DNA of 64,000 nt, taken from NCBI RefSeq assembly GCF_016031625.1, contig NZ_JACCHP010000002.1, positions 186,001 through 250,000 of the forward strand, written 5' to 3'. Below, in pieces: positions 15,925 through 23,446 of the stretch. A model generated the notes under the pieces. It made no database searches. It was not told the origin of the DNA and saw only the letters and a list, made by a program, of their open reading frames with translations. The number at the start of each line of letters is the position of its first letter. Position 1 is the stretch's first letter. Source of the DNA: Bradyrhizobium agreste (GTDB lineage Bacteria; Pseudomonadota; Alphaproteobacteria; Rhizobiales; Xanthobacteraceae). The translations under genes and the position numbers were made by a program.

Positions 15925-16795
15925 GCTCGATCCCCTCTCGCGCGTTCGCCGCTTCAACCGCGCCGTTACCTCTGCCGTCGGAGCACTCGATACGTCGTTT
16001 CTCGGGCGCGGTCGGCCCCTCGGCGCGGCGCGCGTCCTCAATGCGATCGGGCACGGGCGCTCGGACGTGGCGGAGATCCGGGACTATCTCGGGCTCGATT
16101 CCGGGCTGATGAGCCGGCTGCTCCGCAGCCTCGAGGACGAAGGGCTGATCGAGACCGCCGCACGCGAGGACGATGCACGGCGGCGGATGGCGATGCTCAC
16201 ACGGGCGGGGCGGCGCGAGTTCACAGCCTACGAGGCGCTGTCCAACGCGCAGGCCGAAGGCCTCCTCGCGCAACATACGCAACGTGATGCGTTGCTGGCG
16301 GCGATGGACCTGATCGCCTCCGCGCTGACGCGCGAGCGCGTCACGCTCGAGGAGATGGATCCGCGCTGCGAGCAAGCGCGCTATTGTCTCGGCGAATACT
16401 ATGCCGAGCTCGGGCGCCGCTTCAAACAAGGCTTTGACGTCTCGCTGTCACGCGATCCCGACGCCAAGGACATGCGCCGGCCGCGCGGCACCTTCGTCGT
16501 CGCGATGTCGGACACGCTGCCGATCGGGTGCGTGGGCTTGAAGGGGACCGATCACGGCTATGCCGAGATCAAGCGGCTCTGGGTCGCTCCCGCCGCGCGC
16601 GGGCTGCGGCTCGGCCGCCGCCTGATGGATGCGGCCGAGAACGCCGCGCGCGAGCTCGGCATCACGCTGCTGCGGCTCGACACCAACAGCGCATTGCCCG
16701 AAGCCGGTCAGCTCTATCGCAGCACGGGCTGGCGCGAAATCTCGCGCTTCAACGACGATCCCTATCCGGACCTCTTCTTCGAAAAGCGCCTCTGA
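15923..16795 (+). CDS. MarR-GNAT fusion: winged-helix regulator with acetyltransferase domain
   Basis: The 290-residue protein fuses an N-terminal MarR-type winged helix with a C-terminal GNAT domain. The DNA-binding part includes DYLGLDSGLMSRLLRSLEDEGL and a basic wing with REDDARRRMAMLT (about residues 50-100). The acetyltransferase part has IKRLWVAPAARGLRLGRRLMD and LPEAGQLYRSTGW. Such fusions are known in bacteria, where small acetylatable ligands may be sensed or modified. A palindrome covers the start codon, suggesting autoregulation. The target metabolite is unknown. Confidence 0.85.
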   Translation: MLDPLSRVRRFNRAVTSAVGALDTSFLGRGRPLGAARVLNAIGHGRSDVAEIRDYLGLDSGLMSRLLRSLEDEGLIETAAREDDARRRMAMLTRAGRREFTAYEALSNAQAEGLLAQHTQRDALLAAMDLIASALTRERVTLEEMDPRCEQARYCLGEYYAELGRRFKQGFDVSLSRDPDAKDMRRPRGTFVVAMSDTLPIGCVGLKGTDHGYAEIKRLWVAPAARGLRLGRRLMDAAENAARELGITLLRLDTNSALPEAGQLYRSTGWREISRFNDDPYPDLFFEKRL

Positions 16796-16864
16796 TGCTG
16801 GACCGGTTCGCGGTCCTCGCGCGTTAGTCGAAGCCGTGTTAGTCGAGGCCTTGGGAGCTTCGAT

Positions 16865-17251
16865 ATGACGAAAGACGACCTCGCCGACATCTACCGCGCC
16901 TACATCGCCTGCCTGAACCGGCGGGATTGGCCGGCGCTCGGCCAATTCGTGCATGACGAGGCCGCCCATAACGCGCGCCCCCTTGGGCTTGAGGGTTACC
17001 GCGCGATGCTGGAACAGGATGTTCTTGAGATCCCCGATCTTAAATTCCACATCGAGATGCTGATCTCCGATCCTCCCCGCATTGCCGCCCGATTGAAGTT
17101 CGACTGCACGCCAGTCGGGAGATTCCTCGGTCTTGCCGTCGACGGGCGGCGCGTGTCCTTCTGCGAGAACGTGTTCTACGAATTCCGCGACGGCAAGATC
17201 CGGCAGGTCTGGTCGGTGATCGACAAGGCCGCGATCGAGGCGCAGCTCTGA
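16865..17251 (+). CDS. SnoaL/NTF2-like ester cyclase-type protein
   Basis: The 128-residue protein has the cone-shaped NTF2-like fold of SnoaL-type polyketide cyclases. Typical features are the N-terminal helix with YRAYIACLNRRDWPAL, the HDEAAHN segment, the GLEGYRAMLEQD helix and the final FRDGKIRQVWSVID strand. The family includes many uncharacterised ester cyclases and isomerases, so no substrate can be named. The ATG at 16865 has GGGAG upstream. It lies 69 bp after the MarR-GNAT gene on the same strand and may be co-transcribed. Confidence 0.75.
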   Translation: MTKDDLADIYRAYIACLNRRDWPALGQFVHDEAAHNARPLGLEGYRAMLEQDVLEIPDLKFHIEMLISDPPRIAARLKFDCTPVGRFLGLAVDGRRVSFCENVFYEFRDGKIRQVWSVIDKAAIEAQL

Positions 17252-17272
17252 CGCCGCGCCTCGATCTCGAGC

Positions 17273-18493
17273 TCACGCCGCCGCCGGCGCCACCTCGCCC
17301 TGCGGCTTCGCGAAGGGGCGGAACGTCATCGCCATCAGGAAGGCACCCAATCCCATCGCCCAGGAGGCGATGTAGAGCCAGGCATAGCTGGAGAAGGCAT
17401 CGTAGATCAGGCCGCCGGCGAGCGGCCCGGTCGCCATGCCGAGGCTGCCGGCCATCGCCGTGCCGCCGATCACCGTGCCCAACATCTTGAGCGGGAAGTT
17501 CTCACGGATCAGGACGGCGTAGAGCGGCATGGTGCCGGCATAGATGAAGCCGAAGATGGCGCCGACGGCATAGAACGTCGTGAGCTGATGCGCGAAGACG
17601 TAGGCGAGCGCGCCGAAGGCCTGCAGCAGCAGGCCCGAGACCAGCACGCGCTTGGCGCCGAAGCGGTCGCCCATCAGGCCGAAGGCGATGCGCCCGCCGA
17701 GGCCGGCAAATCCCTCGATGCTGTAGATCGTCACCGCCGCGACCAGCGGGATGCCGCAGCTCACGGCATAGCTGACGGTGTGGATGATCGGACCGGAATG
17801 CGTCGCGCAGCAGAAGAAGTTGGTGGCGAGCAGGATCAGGAATTGCGGCGAGCGCAGCGCCTCACCCATCGACATCTCGTTTTGGCCGGCGGCTTCTCTG
17901 GCGGGCGCGGCCGGGCCTTGCGCGAGCGCCGGCGGACGGCGCACCAGGAACGAGACCGGGATCATGATGGCACCGACCACGAGCGCGATGATCTGCATCG
18001 AGGTGCGCCAGTCGTGGCCGGAGACGAGCCAGGCCGCCAGCGGCGACATCGTCATCGGCGCCATGCCCATGCCGGCGGAGACCAGCGACACCGCAAGGCC
18101 GCGATTGGTGTCGAACCAGCCGGTGACGGTCGCCATCATCGGCGCGAAGATCGCCGCGCAGGCGGCGCCGACTAGGAGGCCGAACACGATCTGGAACACG
18201 ATCAGTGAGGTGGCGTGGCTCGCGGCGAACAGGCTGAGCGCCAGCACGGTCGATCCGGTCAGCACCACCGGCAGCGGCCCGAACCGGTCCGTCAGCGTGC
18301 CCCAGGCCATGCTGGTGAAGGCCATCGCCAGAAAGCCGATCGTCATCGCGCTGGAGATGCCGGTCACCGACCAGCCGGTGTCCTTGGCGATCGGCTGCAG
18401 GAACACCGGCAGCGAAAACATGCCGCCGATCGCGACGCAGCCAAGCAGGCCGCCGGCGGCAACGATCACCCAGCGATAGTTGGAAGAAGTCAT
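17273..18493 (-). CDS. MFS transporter, oxalate/formate-antiporter-like
   Basis: The 406-residue protein has twelve predicted membrane helices. The loop between helices 2 and 3 carries WGTLTDRFG, the major facilitator signature, and a matching FGLMGDRFGAKR is in the second half. The layout and the long hydrophilic middle loop (about residues 195-215) fit the OFA family of monocarboxylate transporters. GGGAG lies six bases before the ATG at 18493. There is no adjacent decarboxylase or CoA-transferase gene that would name the substrate. Confidence 0.82.
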   Translation of the reverse strand: MTSSNYRWVIVAAGGLLGCVAIGGMFSLPVFLQPIAKDTGWSVTGISSAMTIGFLAMAFTSMAWGTLTDRFGPLPVVLTGSTVLALSLFAASHATSLIVFQIVFGLLVGAACAAIFAPMMATVTGWFDTNRGLAVSLVSAGMGMAPMTMSPLAAWLVSGHDWRTSMQIIALVVGAIMIPVSFLVRRPPALAQGPAAPAREAAGQNEMSMGEALRSPQFLILLATNFFCCATHSGPIIHTVSYAVSCGIPLVAAVTIYSIEGFAGLGGRIAFGLMGDRFGAKRVLVSGLLLQAFGALAYVFAHQLTTFYAVGAIFGFIYAGTMPLYAVLIRENFPLKMLGTVIGGTAMAGSLGMATGPLAGGLIYDAFSSYAWLYIASWAMGLGAFLMAMTFRPFAKPQGEVAPAAA

Positions 18494-18600
18494 TTCAGTC
18501 TCCCGTCAGGTCTGTCTCGCGTGGAAGACGAATGGGAACTGCGGCGGCCGACAGGCTGACGTCATTTTTGCCGCACGCTTTCGTGACCCGGCAACAAAAC

Positions 18601-18630
18601 TCGAAAAACAACCCCATGCACAGTAGCCGG
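18601..18630. repeat. Short dispersed intergenic motif, copy 1
   Basis: The sequence AACCCCATGCACAGTAGCCG and flanking A-rich bases recur at 42770-42799 with a few changes (CCCCATG followed by AGTAGCCG). Both copies are intergenic next to an MFS gene. The copies are similar, not identical, and the function is unknown. Confidence 0.5.
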
Positions 18631-18771
18631 CGCTAGCGGGATCAATGACTTACGAGGACGATCATTTGCGAGGTTGGGGCTCGATTTGACCCGTCGGGCA
18701 AAACACCAGCATGATGGCATTATCCCCATTCGAGAGCATCGCTGGGCCACGCATGCTGTGCGGTTCAATGC

Positions 18772-19203
18772 TCAGATCTCGCCAAGACCTCGCACGAGAT
18801 TGGGCGTCGACCATGTTGCCACGCCGGTTCCGGCGAAGTCGCGGTCGGGGGTCCAAACATCGCCATCGACGCTCCATGCGAGCGCGAGCACGTGGGCATC
18901 GCGCACCGATCCGTTGCGGCTCGGCACGGCATCGCGAAGGGTCTCCTCGCACCGGGCGATGATCGGATCCAACGACGCGACGGGAACGATCGTCACAAGC
19001 TCGGCGAGCTCATCGAGCACATCGAGCAGTTCGGGACGCTGCATGCCGAGTGCGATGCGCCGGCGTGCCTCCTGGACGACACGGTCCGTCGTCACGAAGA
19101 CCACCTTCTCCGCGGCAGCCAAAAGCGCCCCGGAACTTCGACCGCGAACGGCCGCGACCAGAATGGCCGCATCGATGACGATTGCTGCCGACGGTGGTCT
19201 CAC
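18772..19203 (-). CDS. PIN-domain toxin, putative ribonuclease of a toxin-antitoxin pair
   Basis: The 143-residue protein shows the PIN pattern: an N-terminal strand with IVIDAAILVAAVRG giving the first aspartate, a helix with RVVQEARRRI giving the conserved Glu/Arg region, and the C-terminal RDAHVLALAWSVDGDVWTPDRDF with the remaining acidic residues. PIN toxins cleave RNA in a Mg-dependent way. I chose the GTG at 19203 because it overlaps the antitoxin stop as GTGA. The upstream gene is the small antitoxin, as is usual for such pairs. Confidence 0.75.
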   Translation of the reverse strand: MRPPSAAIVIDAAILVAAVRGRSSGALLAAAEKVVFVTTDRVVQEARRRIALGMQRPELLDVLDELAELVTIVPVASLDPIIARCEETLRDAVPSRNGSVRDAHVLALAWSVDGDVWTPDRDFAGTGVATWSTPNLVRGLGEI

Positions 19204-19487
19204 GTCTTCCGCTTGCGCGTCAGGGCCTTCACCGCAGCAATCGACCAATCGACCGGATCGACCTCGCCGAATTCGGCCAATGCGGCATCGTCCGCGGCCG
19301 CGTCGCGCCCCTTGGCCAGCCGCTCCGCGCGCGCCAGCACGGCAGCCAAGCGCTCCGGATCGGTTGCCTTGAGCGGGATGAGCAGCCCGACCGTTCGCTC
19401 GCCCGATTTCACCGCCGTCGGGCCAGGCAATGCACCAATGGCTTCACCGGAAATCTTCTGTAGATCGCGGATGCTGATATGGGCCAT
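19200..19487 (-). CDS. Antitoxin of the PIN pair, Phd-like N-terminus
   Basis: This 95-residue protein begins MAHISIRDLQKISGEAIGAL and continues with a short VKSGERTVGLLIPLK strand pair, the usual architecture of Phd/YefM-like antitoxins. The C-terminal half is acidic (AADDAALAEFGEVDPVDW) and is the probable toxin-binding segment. The ATG at 19487 lies eight bases from an inverted repeat that probably is its own operator. Its stop overlaps the toxin start by four bases. Confidence 0.72.
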   Translation of the reverse strand: MAHISIRDLQKISGEAIGALPGPTAVKSGERTVGLLIPLKATDPERLAAVLARAERLAKGRDAAADDAALAEFGEVDPVDWSIAAVKALTRKRKT

Positions 19488-19495
19488 GATGGTGA

Positions 19496-19515
19496 TTACA
19501 TACGCCCTTATGTAA
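19496..19515. promoter_or_regulatory. Operator-like palindrome upstream of the antitoxin
   Basis: TTACATA and TATGTAA form a perfect 7-bp inverted repeat around a 6-bp spacer, immediately upstream of the antitoxin start. Autoregulation by the antitoxin-toxin complex is the usual arrangement. Confidence 0.6.
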
Positions 19516-19666
19516 CAGACCGCAAGTCCGCACGGATACCGCCGCCGCCCCCTCGAGATCGGCTCGCGCTCGCAGGCCGACCTGATCACCTGCTCCGATA
19601 CCGACATGATGAGCCCGGCATCGGACGGCCGCTTCCTGCACAAGGATGGCAGGCCTTATCCGCCGC

Positions 19667-20245
19667 TCACAGGGCCGCGCTGCGGCGCCAGGTGCCGACC
19701 GTAAGCCATAGCGCCGAGACCAGGAAGTAGAGCGCGCCGACCGCGGCATAACCGGCGACATTCGCAATCGACGGCACCGCAAGCATCGCGGCCTGGAAGA
19801 TGAAGAAGCCGCCCGCCAGGGCCGACTGGCCACCGCTGAGCACCATGGCCCATTGCGCGCCGAAATGCTTCCAGCGCCGCACGGCCGTGCCGAGCTGGAG
19901 CAATCCGGACAGCATCGCCCAGGCCCCGAAGATTGCGAGCACCCAGTTCATGTTGACCTGCAAGGTCAGGATGACTGCAATGGTCGTCGCCAGGCTGACC
20001 AGCACGTTGAAGCCTTGCGTGCGGTTGTGGTTCAACCCGCCGCTCCAGAGCGCGTCGAGATAATTGGCAGCGGCGTCCCAGGCCGGATAGACGACGAGCA
20101 AAGTTGCTGCGATCGCCGCCGACGACGGCGCGATTGCAAAGGCCGCAATGACCCAGGCGACGGAAAACGCGGCACGCAGGAAATAGTACTGCTTCAGCCA
20201 TTGCGCCTGGTCGGCCGTGTCCGCAGCCATGTCGCGATTTGTCAT
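19667..20245 (-). CDS. DUF308-type inner-membrane protein
   Basis: The 192-residue protein has about six hydrophobic helices separated by short loops, the pattern of the DUF308/HdeD group. There is no signal peptide; the N-terminus is a short polar stretch with DQAQWLKQYYFLRA before helix 1. AAGGAG is present before the ATG at 20245. It lies downstream of a TetR-family gene on the same strand, with a copy of the putative TetR operator between them, so TetR control is likely. Its function is unknown. Confidence 0.72.
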   Translation of the reverse strand: MTNRDMAADTADQAQWLKQYYFLRAAFSVAWVIAAFAIAPSSAAIAATLLVVYPAWDAAANYLDALWSGGLNHNRTQGFNVLVSLATTIAVILTLQVNMNWVLAIFGAWAMLSGLLQLGTAVRRWKHFGAQWAMVLSGGQSALAGGFFIFQAAMLAVPSIANVAGYAAVGALYFLVSALWLTVGTWRRSAAL

Positions 20246-20256
20246 TGCATTCTCCT

Positions 20257-20272
20257 TACCTACTAGTTGGTA
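20257..20272. promoter_or_regulatory. TetR-type operator, copy near the DUF308 gene
   Basis: TACCTACTAGTTGGTA is a near-perfect 16-bp palindrome with one mismatched pair, 11 bp before the DUF308 start. The other strand of the site upstream of the TetR gene reads TACCTACTGGAAGGTA, which shares the outer TACC/GGTA and the inner TACT. Confidence 0.6.
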
Positions 20273-20323
20273 GTTTACGTAAGACGCGGAAAGCGCCGCC
20301 CTGCCCGGCCTATGCCGACCTCG

Positions 20324-20908
20324 TCAGTGCCTGGTGGAAAGCCGGTCCAGCAGCGGCCGAGTGATGGTCCCGAACATCTTTGGATCGCCATAGGCCCGCG
20401 CCGACAGCATCGCGCCGTGAACCGTGGCCATGAATCCCTCCGCCTCGATCCGCGCCGTGCCGGACAGATGGAGCCGGCCTTGCCGCTTGCCGCGCTCCAT
20501 CACTGAAGCCAGCCAGGACGAGAGGGATCGAAAATGCGCGCGGACTTCGAGCGCCACCTCCTCGGGCAGGATAGGAAGCTCGCTGGCGAGGAGCGCGCAG
20601 ACGCAGAACGGAGCCGTCGCGTCCTTGATGCACGCCTCCCAATAGGCGACGTAGCTTTTGAGCTGCTCGGCGGGGTCAGCGACATTGCGTTCGAGCGCCG
20701 ACAGTCCAGCCTGGGCCTCCTCGCGATAGCGCGCCACGAGGGTGCGGACCAAATCGATCTTGCTGGCGAAGTGGTGGTGGATGCTCGGCTTGCGGATTCC
20801 GACGACATCGGCGATGTCGGCGTAACTGAAGCCATTGTAGCCGCCGGCGATGATCAGCGTGCGGGCGCAGGCAAGAATGTCGTCGGCGGTCGAGGAAACA
20901 GTGCTCAT
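20324..20908 (-). CDS. TetR-family transcriptional repressor
   Basis: The 194-residue protein is a standard TetR regulator. The N-terminal helix-turn-helix is seen in GYNGFSYADIADVVGIRKPSIHHHF, truncated here to its key residues: YADIADVVGI and the recognition helix KPSIHHHF. The larger C-terminal ligand-binding domain is helical with CVCALLASELPILP in the middle. Two similar palindromes, one upstream of its own start and one before the downstream DUF308 gene, fit control of itself and of that membrane protein. Confidence 0.88.
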   Translation of the reverse strand: MSTVSSTADDILACARTLIIAGGYNGFSYADIADVVGIRKPSIHHHFASKIDLVRTLVARYREEAQAGLSALERNVADPAEQLKSYVAYWEACIKDATAPFCVCALLASELPILPEEVALEVRAHFRSLSSWLASVMERGKRQGRLHLSGTARIEAEGFMATVHGAMLSARAYGDPKMFGTITRPLLDRLSTRH

Positions 20909-20917
20909 GCGCTAAGC

Positions 20918-20933
20918 TACCTTCCAGTAGGTA
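20918..20933. promoter_or_regulatory. TetR-type operator upstream of the tetR gene
   Basis: TACCTTCCAGTAGGTA, ten bases before the TetR start, has matching TACC/GGTA ends. Its other strand reads TACCTACTGGAAGGTA, close to the site near the DUF308 gene. Confidence 0.55.
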
Positions 20934-20987
20934 GGCTTGTCAAGCGGCGATGCTTCAATGATCCGTGAGTGAGTGGTAGGAGCCTGC

Positions 20988-21488
20988 ATGACCATCCGCC
21001 CGATCATTCGCTATCCCGACCGCCGGCTGGCGCTGCCGGCTCGCCCCGTCACGGCGTTCGACGACGGCTTGCGCGAGCTCGCGCAGGATCTGCTCGACAC
21101 GATGCGCGCCGCGCCCGGTATCGGCATCACCGCACCGCATATCGGCGTGCCCCTGCGTGTCGTGGTGCTGGAGCTCGAAGCGAAGGACGGCGCACGGATC
21201 TACGTCAATCCGGAGATCACATGGGCCTCGCCGGAGATGATCATGCATCGCGAAGGCAGCGTCTCGATGCCGGGGGTCAATGACGAGGTGCAGCGACACG
21301 CGCGCGTGCGGATCAGCTATCAGGACCTCGACGGCAACATGCACACCGAGGAAACGGATGCCTTGCGCGCCGTGTGCCATCAGCACGAGATCGACCAGCT
21401 CGACGGCATGTTCTGGATCCAGCGATTGTCGCGGCTGAAACGGGAGCGGCTGGTGAAGAAATATGAGAAGATGTCGCGGAATTTGTAG
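20988..21488 (+). CDS. Peptide deformylase-like protein with altered metal site
   Basis: The 166-residue protein has the overall peptide deformylase fold order, but each signature motif is changed. Motif 1 reads GIGITAPHIG, so the usual glutamine is His51. Motif 2 reads EGSVSMPG, so the metal-binding cysteine is Ser91. Motif 3 reads QHEIDQLDG: His133 and Glu134 are present but the second metal histidine is Gln137. Two of three metal ligands are therefore missing, and classic Fe/Zn deformylase activity is unlikely. I chose the ATG at 20988 with AGGAG seven bases upstream. No fmt gene is adjacent, so it is not the housekeeping deformylase. Its stop codon lies in a repeat. Confidence 0.8.
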   Translation: MTIRPIIRYPDRRLALPARPVTAFDDGLRELAQDLLDTMRAAPGIGITAPHIGVPLRVVVLELEAKDGARIYVNPEITWASPEMIMHREGSVSMPGVNDEVQRHARVRISYQDLDGNMHTEETDALRAVCHQHEIDQLDGMFWIQRLSRLKRERLVKKYEKMSRNL

Positions 21489-21514
21489 GGTGGATTAGCG
21501 AAGCGTAATCCACC
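21485..21514. repeat. Short palindrome overlapping the deformylase-like stop codon
   Basis: GGTGGATTA and TAATCCACC surround GCGAAGCG in a typical small REP-like hairpin. The TAG stop of the preceding gene is part of the repeat. Confidence 0.6.
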
Positions 21515-21527
21515 AATTTGAGCATCT

Positions 21528-21626
21528 GTAGCCCGGATGGAGCGCAGCGTAATCCGGGACGGACCAGCGGCTTCGCACAACTGCCTATGTGAGTCCCGGA
21601 TTTCGCTTCGCTCCATCCGGGCTACG
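21528..21626. repeat. REP-like inverted repeat, 'GTAGCCCGGATGGAGCG' family, copy 1
   Basis: GTAGCCCGGATGGAGCG at the left is matched by CGCTCCATCCGGGCTAC at the right, giving long arms around a 60-bp middle. The same family occurs at 24409-24513. Confidence 0.8.
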
Positions 21627-21635
21627 GAAACGCAC

Positions 21636-21998
21636 TCACGCCCTCTTGCCGCTCCGCTTTACGATTGGAGCCTTGCGACGCTCGCGCTTGCCGCGCGCGA
21701 TCTCGGTGGCGAGCGCGTCCAGCTTCGGCTCCCAGAAAGTCCTGAACTGGCCGACCCAGGCATCGACCGCTTGCAGCCCGGCGGCGTCGACCGAATAGAG
21801 GCGCCTTTGCGCCTCCGCCCGGACGCTCGCAAAGCCACTTTCTCGCAGCACCTTGAGGTGCTGTGAGACCGCTGCCTGAGTGATGCCGAACTCGGCCCCG
21901 ATGACTTCGACGACCTCGCCGGATGCCATCTCCTTGAGGCCAAGCAGCTCGAGGATGCGGCGGCGCACGGGATCGGCGAGGACTTCGAAGGCGTGCAT
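21636..21998 (-). CDS. ArsR-family transcriptional regulator
   Basis: The 120-residue protein is an ArsR/SmtB-type winged helix. It begins MHAFEVLADPVRRRILELL, and the recognition helix lies in FGITQAAVSQHLKVLRESG, followed by the wing segment RRLYSVDAAGL. No metal-binding CxC is seen, so it is of the metal-independent type usually paired with SRPBCC proteins. Its ATG overlaps the stop of the upstream SRPBCC gene by one base (TGATG). A perfect inverted repeat upstream of the pair is the probable operator. Confidence 0.88.
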   Translation of the reverse strand: MHAFEVLADPVRRRILELLGLKEMASGEVVEVIGAEFGITQAAVSQHLKVLRESGFASVRAEAQRRLYSVDAAGLQAVDAWVGQFRTFWEPKLDALATEIARGKRERRKAPIVKRSGKRA

Positions 21999-22660
21999 CA
22001 GCTTCCGGTGCCGGGATGAACGATGTCGGGTGGTGTCTCGCCGCGGTAGAACGCGATGGTGCGGTCCGAGCGCTCTTTCGCCGCGGCTGGATCGACCCCG
22101 CTCGCGACATGCGCCGCACGCCAGGACTCGCCGCTCGTCGTCATGAATTCCTTGCCCTCTGGCGAGACCATCCAGGCCTCCGCCGTTTCATGATCGACCG
22201 AGGCCCCGGTCGCAAGATATCGCTCCAGTCCCGCAAGCGCGAGGTCCCAACCGATACCGACCGCACCCGGACCGAACTGATTCCAATGATCCTCGATGAT
22301 CGCGGTGTGCTCAAGCGTCAAGCGCGCCTGGCTTCGCTCGGCTGTCAGGCTGACGTCGATCCAGCTCGTCGCGCCGCCGAATTCCCAGGTGGCGCCGAAA
22401 TGGCTCGGCGGCGTACAGGACGTGATGGTGCCGCCCGCATTGCCCTTGACCTGGTAGCGTCCGCCGAGCCGGAGGTCTCCCTCAACCGGCGCAAACCAGC
22501 GCGGGATACGCTCCCTGCTGGTCACGGCGTCCCAGAGATCGTCGACGCTGGTGTCGTAGAGCCGCGTGAGGGTCACCACGCTCGCCGGTTTTCCGTCTTT
22601 CTCGAAGCTCCTCACCGAGCGCGTCACAAGCCCCAAGACCCTGGCGACATCGATCTGCAT
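21998..22660 (-). CDS. SRPBCC (AHSA1-like) domain protein
   Basis: The 220-residue protein has an AHSA1/START-like hydrophobic-cavity domain: TRLYDTSVDDLWDAVTSRER near residue 32, RWFAPVEGDLRLGGRY, and WEFGGATSWIDVSLTAE. This family binds hydrophobic ligands, and many members pair with an ArsR regulator as here. I chose the ATG at 22660, with GGGAG upstream, because the longer frame starts in a spacer. A C-terminal tail of about 50 residues beyond the domain is unassigned. It is the first gene of the SRPBCC-ArsR operon. Confidence 0.85.
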   Translation of the reverse strand: MQIDVARVLGLVTRSVRSFEKDGKPASVVTLTRLYDTSVDDLWDAVTSRERIPRWFAPVEGDLRLGGRYQVKGNAGGTITSCTPPSHFGATWEFGGATSWIDVSLTAERSQARLTLEHTAIIEDHWNQFGPGAVGIGWDLALAGLERYLATGASVDHETAEAWMVSPEGKEFMTTSGESWRAAHVASGVDPAAAKERSDRTIAFYRGETPPDIVHPGTGS

Positions 22661-22711
22661 TGCGATTCTCCCTCTTGTCGTTGAGCGCAGCGACGAATAT
22701 CGACCTACACT

Positions 22712-22733
22712 AATATAAGTCAACCCTTATATT
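22712..22733. promoter_or_regulatory. ArsR-type operator upstream of the SRPBCC-ArsR operon
   Basis: AATATAAG and CTTATATT form a perfect 8-bp inverted repeat with a 6-bp spacer, 51 bp before the SRPBCC start. AT-rich repeats of this shape are typical ArsR sites, and the local AT content stands out. Confidence 0.65.
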
Positions 22734-22844
22734 TCGATCAAGGCGCCGCGCAACCTCGGCACGCTGACAAATGATTGCCGGCCATCGCTGCATCAGCGCC
22801 CTCGCCCTCACCTGTCCTTAACCGATCGGGGCAATAGAATTGGC

Positions 22845-23390
22845 TTGGAGCCCGCAGCTGATCTAGGGCGACCGAAGGCCGTTCCACTCCAAGGGTTGAA
22901 GATCACCTTGCAGCAGATCTGGAATCATTTCTGGACGAATGTGTCCGCCCTGTTTGAGGCAGCGCTGATGCCGTTTCAGGCTTTAGCGCGACTGGTCGGG
23001 CTCAATCCATCAGTCCCGCAGACTTACCTCTTCCTCGTCGGCACGGGCTTTGCGGTCCTGCTGTTCAGCCATCTCTATGGGGATCTCGTTCTTCTGCGCA
23101 GGGGCCGGCGTACGGCCGGCACGGTCGTCGGCATCGATCTCGGCGACGACTCTCCCGATCGGCCGATCATCCGCTTCAAGGATGTGTCCGGCCGGGAGTT
23201 CACGTTTACCTCGGTGCTGGCCTGCAACGACACCACGCGCCGGATCGGCGCGCAGGTCGAGGTCGACTACGATCCGGCAAAACCGAGCCGGGCGCGTGAG
23301 GCCGGCCGTCCGATGGCGGAGCTGCTCTACCTCGCGCTGCTGGCCTGCATCACCGGACTTCCGCTGGGCGCCGTTTTTTTCGTCGGTTGA
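22845..23390 (+). CDS. DUF3592-like membrane protein
   Basis: The 181-residue protein has a membrane helix near residues 60-78 (YLFLVGTGFAVLLFSHLYG), a soluble strand-rich domain with RRTAGTVVGIDLGDDS and PIIRFKDVSGREFTF, and a C-terminal helix (LLYLALLACITGLPLGAVFF). This topology and the T-A-G-T-V strand match DUF3592. The start is uncertain: the TTG at 22845 is the longest choice, and no strong ribosome-binding site distinguishes it from later candidates. Its function is unknown. Confidence 0.6.
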   Translation: MEPAADLGRPKAVPLQGLKITLQQIWNHFWTNVSALFEAALMPFQALARLVGLNPSVPQTYLFLVGTGFAVLLFSHLYGDLVLLRRGRRTAGTVVGIDLGDDSPDRPIIRFKDVSGREFTFTSVLACNDTTRRIGAQVEVDYDPAKPSRAREAGRPMAELLYLALLACITGLPLGAVFFVG

Positions 23391-23446
23391 AGCTTACGGC
23401 TCGGAACGTGGGATGGTCGGAGCGCCGCATCGACAGCCTTGATGCG

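Noticed and set aside
19540..19660. Segment reading LEIGSRSQADLITCSDTDMM in one frame
   Set aside because: It looked like a possible gene relic between the antitoxin and DUF308 genes, but no family could be matched and it runs into antisense sequence.
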